Shown here one piece after another: positions 16,189 through 25,124 of a stretch of 64,000 nt of DNA. Under the pieces are notes generated by a model. The model did not search any database and was not told the DNA's origin. It saw nothing but the letters and a program-made list of their open reading frames with translations. Within the stretch, counting starts at the first letter, position 1. The number at the start of each line of letters is the position of its first letter. The stretch covers positions 1,798,001 through 1,862,000 of the forward strand of contig NZ_LT906438.1 in NCBI RefSeq assembly GCF_900186955.1, written 5' to 3'. This stretch comes from Bacillus pumilus. GTDB lineage: Bacteria; Bacillota; Bacilli; Bacillales; Bacillaceae. The position numbers and the translations under genes were made by a program.

Positions 16189-17709
16189 ATGAATCATGTG
16201 GATAAAGGCAAGGCATCCACTCGCTTAGTTGTCATCGGTTTGCTGTTAGGAATTTTTATGGCGGCGATGGACAATACCATTGTTGCAACAGCAATGGGAA
16301 GCATCGTAGCAGATTTGGGCAGTTTTGATAAATTTGCTTGGGTGACGGCTTCTTATATGGTGGCAGTAATGGCTGGAATGCCGATTTACGGAAAGCTTTC
16401 TGATATGTATGGTCGAAAGCGTTTTTTTCTGTTTGGACTTATTTTCTTTTTAATTGGATCTGCGCTGTGCGGTATCGCACAAACGATGGATCAGCTCATC
16501 ATTTACCGAGCCATTCAAGGGCTTGGAGGCGGTGCCCTTCTTCCGATCGCGTTTACGATCATCTTTGATATCTTCCCGCCTGAAAAACGCGGGAAAATGT
16601 CCGGTATGTTTGGTGCAGTGTTTGGTTTATCGAGTGTACTAGGACCACTATTAGGAGCTATTATCACAGATTCAATCGGCTGGCATTGGGTTTTCTATAT
16701 TAACGTGCCAATTGGTATTGTTAGTGTGTTCTTGATCGCCAGATACTATCATGAATCCCTAGAACATCGCAAGCAGAAAATTGACTGGTCAGGTGCTATT
16801 ACACTTGTCGTGGCGGTTGTCAGCTTGATGTTCGCTCTTGAGCTTGGCGGTAAATCCTATGCGTGGGATTCAGTGCAAATCCTCACACTTTTTGCCGTGT
16901 TTGTTGTGTTTGGTACCATCTTCTTTATTGTTGAGCGTAAAGCGGAGGAACCGATTATTTCATTTTGGATGTTTAAAAATCGTTTATTTGCGACATCTCA
17001 AATTTTGGCGTTTTTATATGGCGGAACATTTATTATTCTTGCCGTCTTCATTCCTATTTTCGTCCAGGCGGTGTACGGTGAATCAGCGACAAGTGCAGGA
17101 TTCATTTTAACACCGATGATGATAGGGTCTGTCATTGGCAGTATGATTGGCGGAACGATGCAGACGAAAGTGCCTTTCAGACGTCTTATGGCGATCTCTG
17201 TCATTTCATTTTTCGCGGGGATGCTGCTGCTTGCCAATATGTCACCAGATACAGCTAGACTGTGGCTCACAATCTTTATGATGATATCAGGCTTTGGTGT
17301 CGGCTTCAGCTTCTCCCTTCTGCCGTCAGCTTCAATGAATGATCTTGCCCCTCGTTACCGAGGCAGTGCAAACTCGACCAATTCATTTATGAGATCACTT
17401 GGGATGACACTTGGTGTCACGATTTTTGGGACGATTCAAACCAATGTCCTATCGAATCGCTTAGCAGATGCCTTTAGCGGAATGAAAGGAGCCCCTTCTC
17501 AAATAGGCGATCCACAGGCCATTTTCCAAGAAGGTGCCCGTTCACAAATTCCGCCTGATATTTTAAATAAAGTCATCGATGCGATGTCACAAAGTATCAC
17601 GTACGTATTTTTGATTGCGTTATTTCCTATTGCCCTTGCAGCGATTACGGTCCTGTTTATGGGAAATGCACGGGTACGCACATCAAATGAAATGAAAGAA
17701 AGCGAATAA
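16189..17709 (+). CDS. Multidrug efflux MFS transporter, DHA2 (14-TM) family
   Basis: A 506-residue proton-coupled drug exporter of the EmrB/QacA type, close to Bacillus Bmr3/MdtP. It has the MFS loop GKLSDMYGRKRFF (about residues 66-78), the D-x-T-I-V segment MAAMDNTIVATAMG in helix 1, and the antiporter motif C region SSVLGPLLGAIITD. About 14 hydrophobic helices are visible. ATG at 16189 follows AGCAGGAGGTAAATGA. Regulation by the divergent MarR protein is inferred from the shared palindrome. Substrates cannot be read from the sequence. Confidence 0.92.
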   Translation: MNHVDKGKASTRLVVIGLLLGIFMAAMDNTIVATAMGSIVADLGSFDKFAWVTASYMVAVMAGMPIYGKLSDMYGRKRFFLFGLIFFLIGSALCGIAQTMDQLIIYRAIQGLGGGALLPIAFTIIFDIFPPEKRGKMSGMFGAVFGLSSVLGPLLGAIITDSIGWHWVFYINVPIGIVSVFLIARYYHESLEHRKQKIDWSGAITLVVAVVSLMFALELGGKSYAWDSVQILTLFAVFVVFGTIFFIVERKAEEPIISFWMFKNRLFATSQILAFLYGGTFIILAVFIPIFVQAVYGESATSAGFILTPMMIGSVIGSMIGGTMQTKVPFRRLMAISVISFFAGMLLLANMSPDTARLWLTIFMMISGFGVGFSFSLLPSASMNDLAPRYRGSANSTNSFMRSLGMTLGVTIFGTIQTNVLSNRLADAFSGMKGAPSQIGDPQAIFQEGARSQIPPDILNKVIDAMSQSITYVFLIALFPIALAAITVLFMGNARVRTSNEMKESE

Positions 17710-17713
17710 TGTG

Positions 17714-17745
17714 AAAAAGCAGAGCTTAAGCGGCTCTGCTTTTTT
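17714..17745. terminator. Bidirectional terminator between efflux gene and gatY
   Basis: AAAGCAGAGC pairs with GCTCTGCTTT around a seven-base loop and is followed by T on the plus strand; the A run before it gives a T run on the minus strand. It serves the two converging genes. Confidence 0.88.
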
Positions 17746-17748
17746 GTT

Positions 17749-18618
17749 TCACTGATATAGAGGATGGGCTTTGCCCTCACTGCCAACGATCCGTATTTTC
17801 GATGTGACCATATCTTTTGCTGCTTGTTTTGCTTTTTGTAAATACATACGTGGATCTAAGCTTTCCGGTTCGTTTGAGAAATGATCACGGATGGCTTCAG
17901 AGTACGCATTTTTTAATTCAGTTGAGACATTGACCTTTGCCATACCAAGTGCCACACATCGTCTGACGTCTTCATCTGGTACAGCGGAACCGCCGTGCAG
18001 TACAAGGGGAACATCGACCAGTGATGCAATTTGTTCAATGCGGTCAAAGTCAATATCCGGAACCCCTTTATAAATGCCATGTGCGGTACCAATTGCAGGT
18101 GCTAAAGTAGGTACCCCAGTTTCTTCTACAAATTGACGGCATTCTGATGGAATGGCTTTTTCAGCATCCTTTTCATCGACGACGATATCATCTTCGACGC
18201 CGCCTACCTTGCCTAATTCTGCTTCAACGTTCACCCCTACTTTTAATGCGAGGTCCACCACTTCTTTTGTGCGGCGAACATTTTCTTCATATGAATGCAT
18301 CGATGCATCGATCATGACGGATGTATATCCCGCCCTGATACAGGTGAGAATCACATCAAAATCCGTACAGTGATCGAGGTGCAGACCGATTGGGATTTGA
18401 TATTGATCAGCCGCCGCTTTGACTGTATCTGCAATCGCTTTTGCTCCAAGAGATTGAACGGTTCCAACCGTTGTTTGCAAAATGACAGGTGACTTTAATT
18501 CTGCGGCCGTTTCGAGCACCCAATAAATACTGTCAAAGGAATGTACATTGAATGCAACGATTCCGTATTTTTCTTTTTTCGCAGTCTCAAGCATCGGTGT
18601 TGTGGATAGTAAAGGCAT
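17749..18618 (-). CDS. gatY: Class II ketose-bisphosphate aldolase, tagatose-bisphosphate type
   Basis: A 289-residue zinc aldolase that should split tagatose 1,6-bisphosphate into dihydroxyacetone phosphate and glyceraldehyde 3-phosphate. Motifs are HLDHCTDFD (catalytic Asp and zinc His), MIDASMHSYEENV, EAELGKVGGVEDD, GTAHGIYKG and VLHGGSAVPDED (zinc ligands and phosphate loop), then KVNVSTELK. It closes an operon of a PfkB kinase and a fructose-type PTS, the order of the tag operon of B. licheniformis. Tagatose specificity is inferred from that order; a fructose-bisphosphate aldolase is possible. ATG at 18618 is chosen because GAGAGGATG is correctly spaced from it. Confidence 0.85.
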   Translation of the reverse strand: MPLLSTTPMLETAKKEKYGIVAFNVHSFDSIYWVLETAAELKSPVILQTTVGTVQSLGAKAIADTVKAAADQYQIPIGLHLDHCTDFDVILTCIRAGYTSVMIDASMHSYEENVRRTKEVVDLALKVGVNVEAELGKVGGVEDDIVVDEKDAEKAIPSECRQFVEETGVPTLAPAIGTAHGIYKGVPDIDFDRIEQIASLVDVPLVLHGGSAVPDEDVRRCVALGMAKVNVSTELKNAYSEAIRDHFSNEPESLDPRMYLQKAKQAAKDMVTSKIRIVGSEGKAHPLYQ

Positions 18619-18620
18619 GA

Positions 18621-19079
18621 TCAAACATCCTCTCTCGTTAAAATATCTGTTTCTAATACAGTTAGCATCTCTTCATTTGTTCTTGTTTCCAGTAGCTTTT
18701 GTCGTTTCGCTTCATCCATTAATCCTCGTGAAAGGGCAGAAAGAGCCTTTAGATGAGTGGTCCCTGCTTCACTTTTGGGGATCAGTAAGGATAAGAAGAA
18801 AAAGCAAGGCTTCCCATCAAAAGCGTCCCATTCAATGCCTGTTTCCGTGCGGACGATCACGAGTGCTGGTTTTGTGATGGCGTCTGTTTGTGTATGCGGA
18901 ATCGCAAATCCATCTTGAAATCCAGTTGTACTCAGTGCTTCTCTTTCAGCTAAGCCTTTTTTAACATCCTCTGGTGATGTACAAATACCTGCTTTGTAGG
19001 CAATGTCAGCAATGGCTGCGAAAACGCCAGCCTGTGACGACGCGGTTTCATGAAGATTCATATAAATATGTTCCATCAT
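18621..19079 (-). CDS. PTS EIIA component, fructose/mannitol type
   Basis: A 152-residue soluble EIIA with the active His in GFAIPHTQTDAI (near residue 62). It takes phosphate from HPr and passes it to the EIIB domain of the next-upstream gene. It starts 15 bases after the EIIBC gene with a GGGAGG site, and its stop lies two bases before gatY. TTHLKALSALSR is the usual C-terminal family signature. Confidence 0.92.
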   Translation of the reverse strand: MMEHIYMNLHETASSQAGVFAAIADIAYKAGICTSPEDVKKGLAEREALSTTGFQDGFAIPHTQTDAITKPALVIVRTETGIEWDAFDGKPCFFFLSLLIPKSEAGTTHLKALSALSRGLMDEAKRQKLLETRTNEEMLTVLETDILTREDV

Positions 19080-19094
19080 TTCTCTTCCTCCCTA

Positions 19095-20513
19095 TTAAAC
19101 TGCGGGTTTGTCTATTTTTTTACGATAAAGTCCGTATAGAATGGCACCTACAAGTGATCCGATCAGTATGGATAGTACCCACTGGAATGCACCTGTGACG
19201 ACTGGAAGGACAAGGAACCCGCCATGCGGAGCTGGAACCTGTACGCCAAAGAGATACGTCAAGATAGCAGAGATGGCGGAGCCAAACATGATAATTGGCA
19301 GGACAACGATCGGGTTTTTAGCCGCAAATGGGATGGCCCCTTCTGTTATATGTGTCGCTCCTAGAATATAGTTGATGGCCCCTGCATTTCGTTCCTGCGG
19401 TGTGAAATGTTTTCGGAAAATCGTTGTAGCAATCGCAATGATAAGCGGTGGTGTGATACATGCTGCTGACACACCTGCCATGAAGTAAAGGTTACCTTCT
19501 GCAAGTAAAGCCGTTCCTGTGACATAGGCTGCTTTGTTAAAAGGTCCTCCCATATCAAATCCACACATCGCTCCAACAATTAAACCTAAGAGCAGCGGAT
19601 TCGTGGATTGAACAGCTGAGAGAAAATCCATTAATGAATTATTTAGCCCCGTGATTGGAACTAATAGTGGTGTCATCACAGCCCCAATTAAGAAAATACC
19701 GATAACAGGATAGATGAAGATTGATTTTAATCCGTCAAGTGATGCAGGTAATTTTTGAAGCAGGAATTGAAGGAGTACGATGATATACCCTGCTGCAAAA
19801 CCTGCGATAATACCACCTAAGAATCCAGCGCCTCCATCGTTTGCAAGCAGGCCGCCGATAAATCCGACAACCATCCCTGGTCGTCTGGCGATTGAATCAG
19901 CGATAAATGCTGCTAAAATAGGCACCATTAAGCTAAAGCCGAGTCCACCAATGCTTTTCAAATAGGCTGCAAACGGATGATACGTTTCATGCTGAGGATC
20001 AGCTGAGTAAATACCGAATAGAAAAGATAAAGCAATTAAGACCCCGCCTCCAACAACAAATGGAAGCATGTGTGATACACCGTTCATTAAATGTTTGTAG
20101 ATGGTGTGTATCCACTTATTCGCCGACTTTTGTTGAGCTGGTGAAGAAGAAGCAGATGTTTTTTCTGTTCCAGTAGCTCTTCCTTTCACTTGATGAACGG
20201 GAGCTTCTCCATTGATAATGCCTTGGATCAGTTCATTTGGCGTGCGGATACCTTTCGCTACAGGCACTTCAATCAGTGGTTTGCCGTGAAAACGATCTGT
20301 ATTTACATCTTTGTCAGCTGCGACAATGACCCCATCGGCCTCCAGAATGTCTTGATCGGTTAAAGCGTTTTCAATCCCTACTTGACCATGCGTTTCGACT
20401 TTGATGTCGACCCCTAGTTGCTCAGCAGCTATTTTTAATGCCTCAGCTGCCATAAATGTGTGTGCAATGCCTGTTGGACAGCCAGTTGCAGCGACAATTT
20501 TTTTGCGGCTCAT
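19095..20513 (-). CDS. PTS EIIBC component, fructose family (probable tagatose transporter)
   Basis: A 472-residue fusion. Residues 1-100 are the EIIB domain, with the phosphorylated Cys in ATGCPTGIAHTFMAAEAL (Cys 12). A Thr/Ser/Lys-rich linker follows, then the membrane EIIC domain from about residue 130 (MNGVSHMLPFVVGGGVLIAL; GGLLANDGGAGFLGGIIAGF; FDMGGPFNKAAY; ATHITEGAIPFAA). It phosphorylates a ketohexose at C1 during import. The TagK-like kinase and GatY-like aldolase suggest D-tagatose; fructose is the alternative. Confidence 0.9.
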   Translation of the reverse strand: MSRKKIVAATGCPTGIAHTFMAAEALKIAAEQLGVDIKVETHGQVGIENALTDQDILEADGVIVAADKDVNTDRFHGKPLIEVPVAKGIRTPNELIQGIINGEAPVHQVKGRATGTEKTSASSSPAQQKSANKWIHTIYKHLMNGVSHMLPFVVGGGVLIALSFLFGIYSADPQHETYHPFAAYLKSIGGLGFSLMVPILAAFIADSIARRPGMVVGFIGGLLANDGGAGFLGGIIAGFAAGYIIVLLQFLLQKLPASLDGLKSIFIYPVIGIFLIGAVMTPLLVPITGLNNSLMDFLSAVQSTNPLLLGLIVGAMCGFDMGGPFNKAAYVTGTALLAEGNLYFMAGVSAACITPPLIIAIATTIFRKHFTPQERNAGAINYILGATHITEGAIPFAAKNPIVVLPIIMFGSAISAILTYLFGVQVPAPHGGFLVLPVVTGAFQWVLSILIGSLVGAILYGLYRKKIDKPAV

Positions 20514-20525
20514 GTCTATTCCCCC

Positions 20526-21440
20526 TTATATCTTGTCAATGTGTACTTGATCAATTAATGAATGAATGTCATGTAAATCACTTAAGCCTTTAGAAAATGC
20601 AGTAGATGCCCCTGTTGCAATGCCGTAACGTAAGCACTCTTCAGGTGAATGTCCTTCAAGCTGTTTACTAAGAAAGGCTGCGAGCATCGCATCTCCAGAG
20701 CAAGCTGTATTTACTACAGTGCCTGTCGGTGCGTTTCCTTTTAAGACGGCGTCTTTTGTAATGAACAAAGCCCCTTCTCCCCCGCGGGAAATAAGCACTT
20801 GCTCTGCACCCATCTCAATGAGCTTTTCTCCTGATTGAATGAGTTCTTTTTCTGACATAGGCTGTGTTTTGCCGAAAAAAGCAGCGATTTCTTCTTCATT
20901 CGGTTTTAATAAATACGGCTTGTATTGAAGCGTCTCAAGAACTGCTGCGGAGCTTGTGTCTAAAATAAACTTGACGTTGTGCTGATGACAAATAGCTGCT
21001 ACTTCTGAAAAAATGCTGGCTGGTATGCCCTTTGGCAGGCTGCCTGACATGATCAGGATGTCCCCCTGCGGAATGGCCGCTATTTTTTCACGAAAGGCGT
21101 GAAGTGCTTTTTCTTCAATCGCAGGTCCTTGGTTCACGAGCTTGTATTCTTCTGTCGTATTAATAAAAACATTAATGCGTGTAATTCCTTCAACTGAGAT
21201 AAAATCGGTTTGAATGGAAAGGTCCTTTAAGGATTGTTCAATATAAGAGCCTGAAAACCCAGCAATAAATCCTAATGCAGTGCTGGTGAATCCATATTTC
21301 TTTAGCATAATGGAGACATTGACTCCCTTGCCGTTCGGCTGATAATCTTCATCTTCCGTGCGGTTGACTGCATTTGCCTTCATTTCTTTTAATGCAATAT
21401 ATAGGTCAATAGCAGGATTTAAGGTGCAGGTATAAATCAA
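20526..21440 (-). CDS. tagK: PfkB-family 1-phosphosugar kinase (tagatose-1-phosphate or 1-phosphofructokinase)
   Basis: A 304-residue ribokinase-like enzyme expected to phosphorylate the ketohexose 1-phosphate made by the PTS, giving the bisphosphate cleaved by the GatY-like aldolase. It has the N-terminal signature TCTLNPAIDLYI, YQPNGKGVNVSIMLKKYG, the sugar-phosphate-kinase MSGSLPKGIP and the C-terminal GTVVNTACSGDAMLAAFL with the catalytic Asp. TTG at 21440 is the start, seven bases after AGAAGGTG. First gene of the operon, downstream of a cre-like site. The symbol follows the B. licheniformis tag operon; FruK activity is possible. Confidence 0.82.
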   Translation of the reverse strand: MIYTCTLNPAIDLYIALKEMKANAVNRTEDEDYQPNGKGVNVSIMLKKYGFTSTALGFIAGFSGSYIEQSLKDLSIQTDFISVEGITRINVFINTTEEYKLVNQGPAIEEKALHAFREKIAAIPQGDILIMSGSLPKGIPASIFSEVAAICHQHNVKFILDTSSAAVLETLQYKPYLLKPNEEEIAAFFGKTQPMSEKELIQSGEKLIEMGAEQVLISRGGEGALFITKDAVLKGNAPTGTVVNTACSGDAMLAAFLSKQLEGHSPEECLRYGIATGASTAFSKGLSDLHDIHSLIDQVHIDKI

Positions 21441-21491
21441 TTGGTTTCACCTTCTTTCTTTTCTCTAAAGAAAGTATCTCATACGCAGGAG

Positions 21492-21505
21492 TGAAAATGT
21501 TTTCA
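21492..21505. promoter_or_regulatory. cre-like palindrome upstream of the tag operon
   Basis: TGAAAATGTTTTCA matches 13 of 14 positions of the CcpA cre consensus TGWAANCGNTNWCA; the mismatch is T for C in the central CG. It lies 52 bases upstream of the tagK start. Catabolite repression is likely; binding by the RpiR protein instead is possible. Confidence 0.6.
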
Positions 21506-21529
21506 GATTGTGTAAAGGTTTTCATGATA

Positions 21530-21563
21530 AAAAGCCTTCTAGATCAAAGTCTCGAAGGCTTCT
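21530..21563 (-). terminator. Terminator after the RpiR regulator
   Basis: AAGCCTTC (21532-21539) pairs with GAAGGCTT (21554-21561) across a 14-base loop and is followed by T on the minus strand. It separates tagR from tagK, so the operon probably has its own promoter. Confidence 0.7.
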
Positions 21564-21570
21564 TTATCGG

Positions 21571-22347
21571 TTATTTCATTCGAATCACGTAGGCATCTAG
21601 TAAAATGCGGGCAATGACATGAAGAGACAGGCGCGATCTGACCTCATAATCTGGGAAGAAAGATTGTTCGCCTTTATATCCGACTAGAGTCATATCTGAT
21701 ATTTTGCTTAATGTAGAATCTATTCTTGTGGTGACGGTAATGGTCGTGACTTGCTTCATGCTAAGGTTTTGACACGCTTCAACGAGCTCCGCTGTTTCGC
21801 CATTTAATGAAACAAAGATCGCAAGTTCGTTTTTACTGATGTCTCTCGATTTCAGCCGAATGATATTCGGATCGTCATGTACTTCGCATGTTTTTCCGAT
21901 GAGCTGTAATTTGATGGTCATTTCTTTGGCAATCATCTCTGAGAAGCCTCTGCCGAAAATATAAATTTTGTCCGCATTATGTATTTTTTGAACGGCATCT
22001 TCAATTTGCCCAATACTTTGCAGCTGGATCGTCTTTAAAACCTCTTCTTCATTTTTCCGAATCGCTAGTTTAATGTCTTCATCAATGTTTTTGAGCTGAT
22101 CACTTGCATCGGTCATTTTCTTTTCTTGTTTCAATCGATATTTAAAGGATGTATAGCCGTTGTAGCCAATTTTTTTCATCAGTCTGACAATTGTGGCTGT
22201 CGACACATTCGCTCTTTCACTCAATGTGACGATGGATAAGGTGGAGATATCCTCTAAATGCTGGTGAATATAATGGAGTAAATAACGTTCTGTTTCACTT
22301 AGCGTTTGATACACTTCGCTTGGAATGTTAAATAGTGGTTCATTCAA
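21571..22347 (-). CDS. tagR: RpiR-family regulator of the tag operon
   Basis: A 258-residue regulator with an N-terminal helix-turn-helix (SIVTLSERANVSTATIVRLM, about 38-57) and a C-terminal SIS sugar-phosphate domain (KIYIFGRGFSEMIAKEMTIK; LAIFVSLNGETAELVEA). It should sense a phosphorylated sugar made by the pathway. It is encoded on the same strand immediately upstream of the operon, as in B. licheniformis. Whether it activates or represses cannot be read here. Confidence 0.85.
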   Translation of the reverse strand: MNEPLFNIPSEVYQTLSETERYLLHYIHQHLEDISTLSIVTLSERANVSTATIVRLMKKIGYNGYTSFKYRLKQEKKMTDASDQLKNIDEDIKLAIRKNEEEVLKTIQLQSIGQIEDAVQKIHNADKIYIFGRGFSEMIAKEMTIKLQLIGKTCEVHDDPNIIRLKSRDISKNELAIFVSLNGETAELVEACQNLSMKQVTTITVTTRIDSTLSKISDMTLVGYKGEQSFFPDYEVRSRLSLHVIARILLDAYVIRMK

Positions 22348-22503
22348 TTCGATTCCCCCTTACTCATTTCATACTATAATTAAATGCCCAATAAAAACAA
22401 GATGATTCTTTTGTCATGTATTTTGTTAGAGAGCCAAAATGAGTGAAATTTCATTTTTGACATACACTAAGGAAAAGTTGTGTCTGTGTGAAAGGAGCTG
22501 ATC

Positions 22504-23913
22504 ATGATGCTTCATCTTTTGTTTTATTTCATCCTTCTTTATGTCGTCTATGTATTTTTGACCGCATTTGTCTTGTTTTATTTACCGGTTCGAAAAACAT
22601 GCAAAGAACATTGCATTTATAAAGCCTCTTCTATCTCAGGAGACGATCAGGGGACAAATCAAGTGATGCTTCTTGACGACGGGTTTGAATCTGGTCAGGT
22701 GAGGCTCCAAATGATTCGTGAGGCAAAGAAGGTGATCCGCCTCAGTTACTATTCCATTCAAAAGGGAAAAACAGCCGAATGGATACTAGGTGCTTTAATT
22801 GAAGCAGCTGATCGAGGTGTGAAAGTGCAGCTGTTGTTAGATGGCATCTGTCACAGTTTGCGCGGGCCGCTAAAGCATTTGCGCTATGCGGTAGCAAATC
22901 ATCCGAACATGTCGATTCGTTTTTATGAGCCCTTTCGTTTGTTCAAGCCATGGACATGGCATAATCGGCTACACGATAAGCTGCTACTAGCAGATGGCCG
23001 AGTGGCTGTGATGGGCGGAAGAAATATCGGTGATAAATACTTTGCAGACCAGCCGCCGAAAGACTTTGCTTTTGACCGTGATGTGCTGCTCTATAACCCC
23101 AAAAAGGGAAAAGTATTAGATGAAATGGAGCAATATTTCGTTTATCTATGGAATCATGATTTTACAAAAAGAACAAAAGATGTGTTCTCTAAGCCAAAAG
23201 CGAAAAAAGGGCTAAAACTAAGAAAACAGCTGCTCAGATCCTATCAAGAAGCCATGCGCACGAAAGAACCTTTTGTGATGTCGTCCTTTAACTGGGCAGC
23301 AGATACCACTTCTGTGAAACAGATTGCCTTTTTCACAAATCCTGTGGAACGCTTTAATAAGCGACCACTTGTGCTGAAAAAACTGAACGATCTTGCGCAC
23401 CGGGCAAAGCGTTCTGTGCTCATACAGACGCCTTATGTCATCCCAACGCGCCCAATGAAAGCCGGACTCACTCCCTTACCTAGTGATATCCAGACGACCG
23501 TGGTGACGAATTCACTTACGGCGACGCCAAATCCATTAGCCTTTGCCGGGTATTTAAGCACAAAAAAGGAGCTGATGAAAACAGGCGTTCATTTGTATGA
23601 ATATGAAGGCCCGTATTCCATTCATGCGAAATCAATGGTGATTGATGATTACTTGAGTATTATTGGGACATATAACTTAGATGCGAGGTCTAGTTTTTTA
23701 AACACAGAGTCAATTTTGGTCATTGACAGTGCCCCGTTTGCGTTATCACTTACACAGGCAATTGAACGAAAAATCGCCTACAGTTATCTCGTAGCTAAAG
23801 ATCGAACAGTCCTTCATGCGAGCGCTTATGGACAGAAAAAAAAGCCTTTGATGAAAAGGCTCCTTTTAAATGGATTATCCGCGATAACGGTTTTATGGCG
23901 GCGATTGATATAA
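22504..23913 (+). CDS. Phospholipase D-like / cardiolipin synthase-family protein
   Basis: A 469-residue protein with one N-terminal membrane helix (residues 3-30) and two HKD catalytic motifs: RLHDKLLLADGRVAVMGGRN near 158 and IHAKSMVIDDYLSIIGTYN near 374. These form the phosphatidyltransferase active site. Cardiolipin synthase (two phosphatidylglycerol to cardiolipin) is the usual role, but many PLD-like proteins do other phosphodiester chemistry. It lacks the second N-terminal helix of standard Cls. ATG at 22504 follows AAAGGAGCTGATC. A TTGACA lies at 22457-22462 but no good -10 follows. Confidence 0.85.
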   Translation: MMLHLLFYFILLYVVYVFLTAFVLFYLPVRKTCKEHCIYKASSISGDDQGTNQVMLLDDGFESGQVRLQMIREAKKVIRLSYYSIQKGKTAEWILGALIEAADRGVKVQLLLDGICHSLRGPLKHLRYAVANHPNMSIRFYEPFRLFKPWTWHNRLHDKLLLADGRVAVMGGRNIGDKYFADQPPKDFAFDRDVLLYNPKKGKVLDEMEQYFVYLWNHDFTKRTKDVFSKPKAKKGLKLRKQLLRSYQEAMRTKEPFVMSSFNWAADTTSVKQIAFFTNPVERFNKRPLVLKKLNDLAHRAKRSVLIQTPYVIPTRPMKAGLTPLPSDIQTTVVTNSLTATPNPLAFAGYLSTKKELMKTGVHLYEYEGPYSIHAKSMVIDDYLSIIGTYNLDARSSFLNTESILVIDSAPFALSLTQAIERKIAYSYLVAKDRTVLHASAYGQKKKPLMKRLLLNGLSAITVLWRRLI

Positions 23914-23916
23914 AGT

Positions 23917-23945
23917 AGGGCAGCTACTCTTGTGGCAGCCCTTTT
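23917..23945 (+). terminator. Terminator after the PLD-like gene
   Basis: AGGGC...GCCCT with one internal mismatch and a ten-base loop is followed by TTTTT. The opposing transporter gene ends inside it. Confidence 0.6.
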
Positions 23946-24409
23946 TCTTGCGATTGATCTGTTTCTGCCGACTCCAATTTGGTCAATTTAAACACCAAGA
24001 TCCCAGCTACAATCACAATAACACCTAATAGTTTTGTCAAAGAGAATTCTACTTTTTCTAACCCAAGCCAGCCAAGCGAATCAAACAAAAGCGCGCAGCC
24101 GAGCTGTGACGTGAGGACAATCGAGATGCCATAAGTCGGTCCAAGACGTTTGATACTTTGAACAAGACAAATGACCACACCTACCCCAATGGCCCCGCTG
24201 ATCCAGTACCATGCTTCCATATGTCTTAATCGAAACATGCCAGTCCCCTCTAGTAAGAGCCCCATCAGGAGTGAAGCAATAAAGCCCATTCCAAGAACGA
24301 GGGTTGTCGTTGACCAAGAGCCTGTGTGCTCGTTGACCTTACTGTTAAAAATGGTTTGTAAGCTGACGAGTGCGCCAGCCGTGATGGCTAATACTATTCC
24401 TATGATCAT
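23924..24409 (-). CDS. Small DMT-family transporter, YdcZ type (second of a pair)
   Basis: A 161-residue membrane protein with five hydrophobic segments, starting MIIGIVLAITAGALVSLQTI, and with SIVLTSQLGCALLFDSLGW in the second half. It belongs to the short five-helix drug/metabolite transporters (DUF606/YdcZ), which often occur in pairs. It is the last gene of a three-gene unit with a Crp-like regulator and a second YdcZ protein. Substrate unknown. Confidence 0.85.
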   Translation of the reverse strand: MIIGIVLAITAGALVSLQTIFNSKVNEHTGSWSTTTLVLGMGFIASLLMGLLLEGTGMFRLRHMEAWYWISGAIGVGVVICLVQSIKRLGPTYGISIVLTSQLGCALLFDSLGWLGLEKVEFSLTKLLGVIVIVAGILVFKLTKLESAETDQSQEKGLPQE

Positions 24410-24430
24410 ATATAAATCCCTTCATTTCCT

Positions 24431-25111
24431 CTATTCATAAATGTTGTGCTCGGCTATTTCTAGGAGCCCTTTGCGATCACAAATCGTAATCTTTCCTCTC
24501 TGCCTTTCTATCAGCCCTTTTTCACAGAATTGCTGAATGACTCGGTTAATATGACGGTAGCTTGTACCGATTAAGCTTGCCGCATCAGTGAGACGAAGGG
24601 CGCTCGCGCTGTCGTCATCTGTGACAACAGACAATAAGTAGCTTGCAAGCCTGACCTCCACAGGATATAACAGGTGGAAACTCAAATCGTTTGATTTTGT
24701 ATAAAATTTGTTTGTGATCCCTTTTAGCAGAAAGGTTAGCATGCGCGGGTCATCCTTCGCATGGCGCATGAGCGCTTGATGAGAAACCCTTAACATATGT
24801 ACTTCTGTGACCGCTTCGACTGTATTGACCATGTCCGTCTGCTGAACGTATTCGATATCTCCAATCGCTTCAAGGGGATGTTTAAAGCTAAGAATAAAGG
24901 TTTTCCCTTCCTTTGTGGTCGTGAAAATCTTTAATTTTCCTTTCACTAACAAGTACAGGTACTCCCTCTTATCCCCTTTTGAACAAACGAGCTCCCCTTG
25001 CTCATAGCGCCACAAACTTACGTGTGATATGAGCTTTTGATGAAAGACACTTTCTAATTGATGTGCCTTCATATATGAGGCAAAAAGAGATTCATCTTGA
25101 AGCTCCTCCAT
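24431..25111 (-). CDS. Crp/Fnr-family regulator, YeiL-like
   Basis: A 226-residue regulator with an N-terminal cyclic-nucleotide-type beta-roll (about 20-130; GELVCSKGDKREYLYLLVKG) and a C-terminal winged helix (about 150-220; LTDAASLIGTSYRHINRVIQ). No Cys cluster for an iron-sulfur centre is seen, which argues against an Fnr-type oxygen sensor. It lies between two YdcZ transporter genes on the same strand and probably controls them. It ends 21 bases before the second transporter. Confidence 0.85.
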   Translation of the reverse strand: MEELQDESLFASYMKAHQLESVFHQKLISHVSLWRYEQGELVCSKGDKREYLYLLVKGKLKIFTTTKEGKTFILSFKHPLEAIGDIEYVQQTDMVNTVEAVTEVHMLRVSHQALMRHAKDDPRMLTFLLKGITNKFYTKSNDLSFHLLYPVEVRLASYLLSVVTDDDSASALRLTDAASLIGTSYRHINRVIQQFCEKGLIERQRGKITICDRKGLLEIAEHNIYE

Positions 25112-25124
25112 CTGACGCCCTCCT

